7,398 nucleotides of DNA. Source: an uncultured Collinsella sp. Lineage in GTDB: Bacteria; Actinomycetota; Coriobacteriia; Coriobacteriales; Coriobacteriaceae. The translations under genes were made by a program, and so were the position numbers. Below, piece by piece: positions 1 through 5,699 of the stretch (the first letter of the stretch is position 1; every line of letters starts with the position of its first letter). Under the pieces are notes generated by a model. It had not been told where the DNA came from. It saw nothing but the letters and a program-made list of their open reading frames with translations, and did not search any database. The stretch is taken from NCBI GenBank assembly GCA_900546775.1, contig UREM01000054.1, forward strand, positions 1-7,398, in the 5' to 3' direction.

Positions 1-4
1 CTTT

Positions 5-44
5 CCCCACCCCTTCCCCCACCCCTCCCCACCATTCCACCCCC
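5..44 (-). other. G-quadruplex-forming motif (minus strand)
   Basis: The plus strand carries C runs of 4, 4, 5, 4 and 4 at 5-8, 10-13, 16-20, 22-25 and 27-30. They are separated by only 1-2 bases, and a further run of five lies at 40-44. The minus strand therefore has at least five G tracts of four or more with very short loops, the classic pattern for a stable parallel G-quadruplex; the plus strand could form an i-motif. It sits beyond the xerD terminator and next to operator-like sites, so it is probably in the 5' region of a gene off the left edge. The sequence pattern is certain; a role is inferred. Confidence 0.7.
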
Positions 45-64
45 AATATGTTGTAAAACACCCC

Positions 65-78
65 CGAGCATATGTTCG
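65..78. promoter_or_regulatory. LexA/SOS-box-like site
   Basis: The plus strand reads CGAGCATATGTTCG. The Gram-positive LexA (DinR, Cheo-type) consensus is CGAAC-N4-GTTCG, and this site differs at a single base (CGAGC instead of CGAAC). No gene in the window begins here. If the site is functional, it would control a gene starting on the minus strand beyond position 1. One mismatch in a 10-base consensus can arise by chance, so this is a candidate only. Confidence 0.4.
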
Positions 79-79
79 A

Positions 80-99
80 AAACACAATATGTTGTGTTT
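80..99. promoter_or_regulatory. Perfect 8-4-8 palindrome, operator-like
   Basis: AAACACAA-TATG-TTGTGTTT is a perfect inverted repeat with 8-base arms and a 4-base centre. Its core TATGTT recurs at 48-53 and inside the LexA-like site at 72-76, so ATATGTT occurs three times within about 50 bases (47-53, 70-76 and 87-93, allowing for one base of register). On the minus strand each copy reads AACATAT. This looks like a multi-site operator for a dimeric repressor. The regulator is not identifiable from sequence. Confidence 0.4.
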
Positions 100-141
100 G
101 CAGCAAAGGCGGGATGCCACCTGTAGAACCACGCCCGCGAA

Positions 142-167
142 CCTCAACCTTCAAGTTGACCTTGAGG
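142..167. promoter_or_regulatory. Nested inverted repeat, operator-like
   Basis: Outer arms CCTCAA (142-147) and TTGAGG (162-167) flank an inner TCAA-G-TTGA (151-159). Arms of the CCTCAA/TTGAGG type are seen in SoxR/MerR-class operators, but no matching -35/-10 pair with the 19-20 bp spacer of that class was found here. The element lies between the xerD terminator and the left-edge operator cluster. Function is unassigned. Confidence 0.25.
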
Positions 168-259
168 CGATTTTTACGTCCCTTTACACGCCGTTCACAT
201 CGCCCCCAAACTCCCCCACCCACGGTACGCACGGCCCACCGCCGCGTCGGTGTCTAGCG

Positions 260-327
260 AAAAATGGGACGAGCCCCAGATTGCCCATGCGCGCAAAAGT
301 CCGTCTCGGCACTCTGGGGCCCGTCCC
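260..327 (-). terminator. Rho-independent terminator of pyrG-xerD
   Basis: The arms at 266-280 and 313-327 pair over 15 bp. The only imperfection is G.U if transcribed on the minus strand, but A.C on the plus strand. On the minus strand the stem is followed by five T (264-260). The 32-base loop is long and contains a short TTGC/GCAA pairing. It starts 36 bp after the xerD stop codon and closes the operon. Confidence 0.85.
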
Positions 328-353
328 CTTTAGTATTTATAAATATGCAGGTC

Positions 354-375
354 AGCGATGTGCTAGCGATGTGCT
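354..375. repeat. 11-bp tandem duplication across the xerD stop
   Basis: The unit AGCGATGTGCT occurs at 354-364 and again, exactly, at 365-375. The xerD stop codon (363-365) lies at the junction. With one unit the frame would end in TGA, with two it ends in TAG, and in both cases the protein ends ...HPLAHR. The duplication is therefore silent for the protein, and slippage is its likely origin. Confidence 0.8.
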
Positions 376-1304
376 AGCGGATGCGCCGCCAGATAGACCT
401 CGGTCAGTTGCGTTCGGTCGACATGCGTGTAGACCTGCGTGGTCGAAATATCGGCATGGCCCAAAATCTCCTGCAGCACACGCAGGTCGGCACCGCCCGC
501 GAGCATGTGGGTGGCAAAGGAGTGGCGCAAGGTATGGGGATGGAGCCCCACCAGCCCCACCTGACGCCCATACCGCTCGCATATCGCATGCACGGCCTGG
601 CGCGACAGGCGACGTCCGTTCTTATTTAAAAAGACCGCCGAGGTCTCGGTTCCGCGGGCATGGGCCGCCAAGCGAGAACGTCCCTCAGTTACATAGAGCG
701 TCAGAGCTCGCGCCGCGCTTCCCACCAGTGGGGACAGGCGTTCCTTTGAGCCCTTACCGCGAACGAGTACAAAGCCATCGTCAATATGGATATCGCCCAC
801 ATCGAGCCCAACCAGCTCACTCACACGCAAACCGCATCCGTAGAGCACTTCCAAGATGGCATGGTCGCGCAGTCCCATCTCGCCCTCGGGAAAGTCTTGA
901 TCGAGCAGCGCCGAGACATCCTCCACCGATAGATACTCCGGCAAACGCTCAGCCTTTTTAGGCAGGCGCAACGCCGCCGTCGGGTTTTGGGCCACGGCCC
1001 CATCGCGCACCAAAAAGGCATGCAGGCCCTTCACGGCAGCAAGCGCGCGCTCCACCGAGGCGTCGGAATAGCCTCCGTCGCGGCGATCGGCGACAAAGCC
1101 CTCCACGACCTGACGGGTCACCTCTTCAAAAGACACAATACCCGCCCGCTCCAGATAGGCGCAGTACGTCGTCAGGTCACGACGATAGGCCACAATCGTG
1201 TTGCGCGCCAAGCCCCGCTCGACCGCGAGGTAATCAAGATACTCCCCCGCCGCCACGGCGAGCGACGAGGGAGTAGCTTCGGTATGTTCCTTATTCGCCG
1301 GCAC
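363..1304 (-). CDS. xerD: Tyrosine recombinase XerD
   Basis: Site-specific tyrosine recombinase that, with a XerC partner, resolves chromosome dimers at dif during division. The 313-residue product has the N-terminal core-binding domain (about residues 16-105, YLDYLAVERGLARNT) and the C-terminal catalytic domain (about 120-305). All six catalytic residues are visible: Arg160 (GCGLRVSEL), Lys184 (RGKGSKER), His257 and Arg260 (HPHTLRHSFATH), His283 (LGHADISTTQ) and the nucleophile Tyr292 (VYTHV). The C-terminal THVDRTQL...HPLAHR resembles XerD more than XerC. The start chosen is a GTG two bases after the pyrG stop, with GGA about 6 bases upstream, giving 313 residues. A longer in-frame ATG lies inside pyrG and adds residues with no family resemblance. 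An internal GTG at 1256 would give 297 residues but has no Shine-Dalgarno. Translation is probably coupled to pyrG. XerD rather than another Xer paralogue is likely but not proven. Confidence 0.9.
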   Translation of the reverse strand: MPANKEHTEATPSSLAVAAGEYLDYLAVERGLARNTIVAYRRDLTTYCAYLERAGIVSFEEVTRQVVEGFVADRRDGGYSDASVERALAAVKGLHAFLVRDGAVAQNPTAALRLPKKAERLPEYLSVEDVSALLDQDFPEGEMGLRDHAILEVLYGCGLRVSELVGLDVGDIHIDDGFVLVRGKGSKERLSPLVGSAARALTLYVTEGRSRLAAHARGTETSAVFLNKNGRRLSRQAVHAICERYGRQVGLVGLHPHTLRHSFATHMLAGGADLRVLQEILGHADISTTQVYTHVDRTQLTEVYLAAHPLAHR

Positions 1305-1306
1305 CC

Positions 1307-2974
<1,668 letters not shown>

Positions 2975-2986
2975 TTACCTGCGCTT

Positions 2987-3018
2987 CCCGTAGAAGTTGT
3001 TTATCCACATCTTACGGG
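2987..3018 (-). promoter_or_regulatory. Stem-loop in the pyrG leader
   Basis: CCCGTA (minus strand, 3018-3013) pairs with TACGGG (2992-2987) around a 20-base loop, just upstream of the pyrG Shine-Dalgarno. No T tract follows, so it is not an intrinsic terminator. It differs from the pyrG attenuator of Bacillus, which is a terminator with a reiterative-start control. It may be a weak leader structure or chance. Confidence 0.25.
3001..3009 (+). promoter_or_regulatory. Consensus DnaA box
   Basis: TTATCCACA matches the perfect R1-type DnaA box. It lies in the pyrG leader, inside the loop of the 2987-3018 stem. No other DnaA box or AT-rich unwinding region was seen nearby, so this is not an origin. 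It could be a DnaA-controlled or titration site, or chance. Confidence 0.4.
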
Positions 3019-3026
3019 TCTTCATT

Positions 3027-3055
3027 GTAATACTCGCGCCGCGGACCGTTCGCAA
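3027..3055 (-). promoter_or_regulatory. Candidate pyrG promoter
   Basis: On the minus strand, TTGCGA (3055-3050) and TATTAC (3032-3027) are spaced 17 bp apart, each matching 4 of 6 consensus bases. An overlapping TACAAT (3029-3024) is a better -10 but has a poorer -35. The position fits: downstream of the previous gene's terminator and about 55 bases ahead of the pyrG ATG. Confidence 0.4.
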
Positions 3056-3089
3056 TTTTTCTCGCGTGCGATTGCATTTCTCAATCTTG

Positions 3090-3122
3090 AAACAAAACGC
3101 CGCCCAGTTTCCCAAGCGGCGT
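3090..3122 (-). terminator. Terminator of the winged-helix gene
   Basis: A perfect 7-bp GC-rich stem, ACGCCGC (minus strand 3122-3116) with GCGGCGT (3103-3097), has a 12-base loop and is followed by TTTGTTTC on the minus strand. It begins 24 bp after the stop codon at 3147. Confidence 0.85.
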
Positions 3123-3146
3123 CGCTATGGCAAGGGTTACATGCTG

Positions 3147-3485
3147 CTATCGATCAGCAACCTCGTCCTCAAGCATTTCTTGAACGAGCATGCCGGTACG
3201 GACGCCCTCAAGATACCACTCGCCACGTTCGGTGAGGCAAATGCCATTTGCAAGCTGACCGCCGTCGTCGCTATAACGCGAGACGACATCAATCATGCCT
3301 TCGGAATCCAAGCGATCGATTGCGGCGCGGGCACGATACGGCGAAACCCCCACGCGCTCGGCAAGCGTTTTGCGCGAGAAACCATACGGCCCGCCATTGT
3401 CTTCGGTTTGCTGGTCGATCTCCATCAACACCAGCACCTCGACACGCTTCATATCGTTGACACTCGCACGACCCTTGCCCGCCAT
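3147..3485 (-). CDS. Small winged-helix DNA-binding protein
   Basis: A predicted transcriptional regulator of 112 residues. A helix-turn-helix is visible at about residues 36-60 (FSRKTLAERVGVSPYRARAAIDRL). A beta-wing follows at about 62-86 (GMIDVVSRYSDDGGQLANGICLTERG), and a C-terminal helix at about 88-108 may mediate dimerisation. The N-terminal segment (11-25) is also helical. No ligand-binding or phosphorylation domain is present. The layout recalls MarR/Rrf2-like or DUF-type single-domain wHTH proteins, but I do not recognise a named family. The start chosen has GAGGAGG five bases upstream; an in-frame ATG 18 codons earlier (3539) lacks a comparable site. The gene stands alone between its own terminator and that of the DUF1846 gene. 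Its targets are unknown; autoregulation is possible given inverted repeats upstream. Confidence 0.85.
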   Translation of the reverse strand: MAGKGRASVNDMKRVEVLVLMEIDQQTEDNGGPYGFSRKTLAERVGVSPYRARAAIDRLDSEGMIDVVSRYSDDGGQLANGICLTERGEWYLEGVRTGMLVQEMLEDEVADR

Positions 3486-3546
3486 AGCAGCCTCCTCAAA
3501 CCGAGCACGAGCATCTAACGCGCCGTGCGCGACCGACACACCTCAC

Positions 3547-3588
3547 GATGGCAGGTAATATCCATCATGCGGCATCCCGCTAAGGATG
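3547..3588. promoter_or_regulatory. Two inverted repeats upstream of the wHTH gene
   Basis: GATGG (3547-3551) pairs with CCATC (3562-3566), and CATCC (3573-3577) with GGATG (3584-3588). They share the element CATCC/GGATG and lie 60-100 bases ahead of the start at 3485, where an operator for the wHTH protein would sit. A TACAAT (minus strand, near 3605-3610) could be a -10 but has no convincing -35. The arms are only 5 bases, so this is weak. Confidence 0.2.
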
Positions 3589-3675
3589 AAACAGTTACGG
3601 TTATTGTATACCGCTCAAATTGTTTCTAGGCAGGTAAACGGCTATTTTTTCGCCGAAATAGGCGCTTTATTGATC

Positions 3676-3708
3676 AAAAAGCCGTACCGGGCGCTAACCC
3701 GATACGGC
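3676..3708 (-). terminator. Terminator of the DUF1846 gene
   Basis: On the minus strand an 11-bp stem (3708-3698 with 3691-3681), including one G.U pair, has a 6-base loop and is followed directly by TTTTT (3680-3676). On the plus strand the odd pair would be A.C and no T tract follows, so it acts on the minus strand. It lies 34 bp after the stop at 3743. Confidence 0.93.
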
Positions 3709-3742
3709 CAAAATGCAATGCAATTACCGCGGTGCTTCAAAC

Positions 3743-5224
3743 TTAGCGATGGAAGAAACCGCGGCGCTCAAACTTGGGCTCGCAGCACACGTTGATACCC
3801 AGTTTGCGCAGTACCGTCTCGTCCGTCGGCGAGATGATCACGCTAAAGAAGGCATCGCAACCGCGCAACTGCTCCAGGCCCGAAAGGACGCGAGCGGCCG
3901 TCTCACTCGTGGCCGAGGTGATCGACAGCGCCATAAGCGTCTCGTCGGTGTGGAGGCGCGGGTTTTTGCTGCCCAGGAAATGCGTCTTGAGCTTGCTGAT
4001 GGGCTCGATCGCCTCATCGCTAATGACCTCGAGCTCAAGGTCGACGCCCGAGACATGCTTTAGGGCGTTCATAATGAGCGAACTTGCGGCGCCCAGGCGC
4101 GTGGAGGTCTTACCGGTCACCACGGAGCCATCGGGCATGACCATGGCACCCACGGGACCACCCGTCAGCTGCTCCCTGGTGAGGGCCGCCGAGCGCGCCG
4201 GTGAGTAGTTCTTATCGATGCCGGCTTTCTTCATAATAATCTTGAGACGGTCGACTTGCTCATCGCCCACGCCGGTACGGCGCACATTTTCGACCGCGGT
4301 AAAGTAGCGGCGGACGATCTCCATCTTGGAAGCGTCGCGGCAGGCATCGTCATCGGTGATGGCAAAGCCGACCATATTGACGCCCATGTCCGTAGGGCTC
4401 TGGTAGGGGCTCTTGCCCAGGATCTTTTCCATCAGGGCACGGACTACCGGGAAGGCCTCGACGTCGCGGTTGTAGTTGACCGTGGTCTTGTTGTAGGCCT
4501 CCAGGTGGAAGGAGTCGATGATGTTGGCGTCATCGAGGTCTGCCGTGGCGGCCTCGTAGGCAATATTGACCGGATGCGTAAGGGGCAGATTCCAAACCGG
4601 GAAGGTCTCGAATTTGGCATAGCCGGCGGCCGTGCCATGCTTGTGCTCGTGATAGAGCTGCGAGAGGCAAGTAGCGAGCTTGCCCGAGCCAGGGCCGGGC
4701 GCCGTCACGACAACGAGCGGTCGGGTGGTCTCGACAAACTCGTTCTTGCCATAGCCGTCGTCGGACACAATCAGATCGACATCGTGCGGATAGCCCTCGA
4801 TGGGATAGTGCAGCTTGGCGGGAATACCGAGCGCGTTCAGGCGGTTGCGGAACACATCGGCAGCGGGCTGTCCAGCGTACTGGGTGATGACCACGGCCGC
4901 GACAGCAAAGCCGTTGCCGCGGAACAGGTCAACCAGGCGCAGCACATCCTCGTCATAGGTAATGCCAAGGTCACCACGAGCCTTGTTTTTCTCGATGTGG
5001 TTCGCGTTGATCGCGATGATAACCTCGACATCGTCGGCGATGCTTTTGAGCATGCGGAACTTGCTGTCCGGCTCAAAACCCGGTAGCACGCGGCTGGCAT
5101 GATAGTCATCGAACAGCTTGCCGCCAAACTCCAAATACAGCTTGCCGCCAAACTGCGAGATGCGCTCCTTAATGTGAGCAGCCTGCAGCTCGATATACTT
5201 CGCGTTGTCGAAACCCTGGCGCAT
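3743..5224 (-). CDS. DUF1846 family protein
   Basis: A conserved cytosolic protein family found across anaerobes, Firmicutes and Actinobacteria; its biochemical role is not established to my knowledge. The product has 493 residues, full length for the family. Recognisable family segments are GFDNAKYIELQ near the N-terminus, LYLEFGGKLFDDYHASRVLPGF (29-50), a P-loop-like TAPGPGSGK (174-182) after a beta-strand (LVVVT), and SPTDMGVNMVGFAI (276-289). A glycine-rich GGPVGAMVMPDGSVVTGKTS lies at 355-374. No signal peptide or membrane segment is apparent. The start at 5224 has GGGAG six bases upstream and gives the family-like MRQGFDN. An in-frame ATG at 5248 would leave a leader of about 9 bases and adds non-family residues. 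A perfect TATAAT lies upstream and a strong terminator follows, so the gene is monocistronic. The P-loop suggests nucleotide or phosphate binding, which is inferred. Confidence 0.93.
   Translation of the reverse strand: MRQGFDNAKYIELQAAHIKERISQFGGKLYLEFGGKLFDDYHASRVLPGFEPDSKFRMLKSIADDVEVIIAINANHIEKNKARGDLGITYDEDVLRLVDLFRGNGFAVAAVVITQYAGQPAADVFRNRLNALGIPAKLHYPIEGYPHDVDLIVSDDGYGKNEFVETTRPLVVVTAPGPGSGKLATCLSQLYHEHKHGTAAGYAKFETFPVWNLPLTHPVNIAYEAATADLDDANIIDSFHLEAYNKTTVNYNRDVEAFPVVRALMEKILGKSPYQSPTDMGVNMVGFAITDDDACRDASKMEIVRRYFTAVENVRRTGVGDEQVDRLKIIMKKAGIDKNYSPARSAALTREQLTGGPVGAMVMPDGSVVTGKTSTRLGAASSLIMNALKHVSGVDLELEVISDEAIEPISKLKTHFLGSKNPRLHTDETLMALSITSATSETAARVLSGLEQLRGCDAFFSVIISPTDETVLRKLGINVCCEPKFERRGFFHR
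5113..5154. repeat. 18-bp direct repeat inside the DUF1846 gene
   Basis: ACAGCTTGCCGCCAAACT occurs at 5113-5130 and again, exactly, at 5137-5154, a 24-bp period in frame. It encodes the doubled residues FGGKLYLE-FGGKLFDD. The second unit matches the family's conserved LEFGGKLFDD segment; the first may be a local duplication or gene-conversion scar. Confidence 0.75.
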
Positions 5225-5263
5225 GTATGGCTCCCGTCCCGTTTCCATTTAATGTTCTAGGCG

Positions 5264-5289
5264 ATTATAACGGAGCCTGCCCCTCGCAA
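5264..5289 (-). promoter_or_regulatory. Promoter of the DUF1846 gene
   Basis: A perfect TATAAT lies at 5269-5264 on the minus strand, giving a transcript start near 5257 and a leader of about 33 bases to the ATG at 5224. The best -35 is TTGCGA (5289-5284), but the 14-bp spacer is shorter than optimal. An inverted repeat CCCT-CGCA-AGGG (5281-5292) covers this -35, so repressor or activator control is plausible. Confidence 0.6.
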
Positions 5290-5292
5290 GGG

Positions 5293-5419
5293 CCTGGCCA
5301 CCAACAGGCACCAACCAAACACGCCACCACGCAACCGCAAGGAACCCGGGTGGTCTATTTGGGACGGCACCACCTTGCACCAACAATAGAAACGTCGCAG
5401 GAAGAGGCAAAGTCAGCGA
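5293..5419. other. Non-coding stretch; weak plus-strand promoter candidate
   Basis: No gene is seen here. The stretch is rich in CCACC/CACCAA on the plus strand and holds one clear small stem, GGTGGT (5349-5354) with ACCACC (5369-5374). TTGGGA (5359-5364) and AACAAT (5382-5387), 17 bp apart and each 4 of 6 to consensus, could start a plus-strand transcript near 5394, about 26 bases ahead of the rod-like fold at 5420. This is a weak match. Confidence 0.25.
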
Positions 5420-5517
5420 AAGCCCACCAGAGCGAGCAAGGTGACGTGAAAGAGGAGGGCATAGGCCTTTTGGCCATGCCCGACGATTGAACGTCAGATT
5501 GCCGCTCTGGCGGGCTT
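5420..5517 (+). ncRNA. Candidate structured RNA: rod with triple tandem G.A
   Basis: These 98 bases fold end to end into one rod. The outer stem is 15 bp (5420-5434 with 5503-5517, one A.C mismatch). After a bulged A5435 come GCAA/TTGC (5436-5439 with 5499-5502), a 2 x 2 loop, and TGACGT/ACGTCA (5442-5447 with 5491-5496). A symmetric 9 x 9 loop follows (5448-5456 with 5482-5490). The tip is GGGCAT-A-GGCC/GGCC-ATGCCC with a TTTT loop. Read as plus-strand RNA, the 9 x 9 loop becomes G.A, A.G, A-U, A-U, G.A, A.G, G-C, G.A, A.G: three sheared-type tandem G.A motifs. On the minus strand these would be U.C mismatches, although the one A.C mismatch of the outer stem would become G.U there. The strand is therefore unsettled, favouring plus. 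I recognise no known class: no SRP, RNase P, tmRNA or 6S signature is visible. Confidence 0.45.
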
Positions 5518-5530
5518 GCAGCGTCGAGTG

Positions 5531-5558
5531 GTTCCGGCGTTTGGTAAAACGCCGGAAC
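5531..5558. repeat. Perfect 12-bp inverted repeat
   Basis: GTTCCGGCGTTT (5531-5542) pairs perfectly with AAACGCCGGAAC (5547-5558) around a 4-base loop. No T tract follows on either strand, so it is not a canonical terminator. It sits between the carrier gene's terminator and the rod-like fold and could block read-through or RNA decay, or act as a protein-binding palindrome. Confidence 0.7.
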
Positions 5559-5560
5559 AC

Positions 5561-5597
5561 AAAAGCGCCCCCTCCCGCGCACGGAACGGGAGGAGGC
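5561..5597 (-). terminator. Terminator of the yfcC-type carrier gene
   Basis: On the minus strand an 11-bp GC stem (5597-5587 with 5577-5567, one G.U) has a 9-base loop and is followed by GC-TTTT-G. It lies about 100 bases after the stop at 5700, behind three other stem-loops. The plus strand has no T tract. Confidence 0.75.
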
Positions 5598-5608
5598 TAA
5601 AGGTAGGA

Positions 5609-5640
5609 GTCTACCGGTGGGGTTACCCCACCGGACAGAC
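5609..5640. repeat. 9-bp perfect stem-loop, extended by an outer 4 bp
   Basis: CCGGTGGGG (5614-5622) pairs with CCCCACCGG (5626-5634) around a 3-base loop. GTCT (5609-5612) and AGAC (5637-5640) add an outer stem. It is in the 3' untranslated region of the carrier gene; with no T tract it may stabilise the mRNA rather than terminate it. Confidence 0.6.
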
Positions 5641-5651
5641 GATGACCAGGT

Positions 5652-5699
5652 GATCCTTTACAGGATCGTCATGGTTTCCGTGGGGTACCCAAGGGGTAC
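5652..5699. repeat. Two small stem-loops right after the carrier stop
   Basis: GTACCC-AAG-GGGTAC (5685-5699) abuts the stop codon at 5700-5702, and GATCC/GGATC (5652-5656 with 5663-5667) follows. Each is short (6 and 5 bp) but perfect. With the stems at 5609-5640, 5561-5597 and 5531-5558 they make five consecutive stem-loops. Confidence 0.45.

Noticed and set aside
334..345. Perfect 12-bp AT palindrome TATTTATAAATA between xerD stop and terminator, possible -10 of a small RNA
   Set aside because: No acceptable -35 at a suitable distance on either strand; a short AT palindrome alone is weak evidence.
89..961. 290-codon plus-strand frame covering the left intergenic region and xerD
   Set aside because: It is antisense to xerD, rich in Pro, Arg and His as expected from reverse reading, and runs through the terminator at 260-327.
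3639..3658. CTATTT/AAATAG stem with a T6 run on the plus strand
   Set aside because: The T run lies inside the hairpin rather than after it, and no plus-strand gene ends here.
4256..5086. 276-codon plus-strand frame opposite the DUF1846 gene
   Set aside because: It is the shadow of a well-supported minus-strand gene, with no ribosome-binding site or recognisable domain.
5249..5560. 103-codon minus-strand frame in the 5249-5560 gap
   Set aside because: It begins inside the 12-bp palindrome and crosses the rod-like fold. It has no convincing ribosome-binding site or family match, and its composition looks non-coding.
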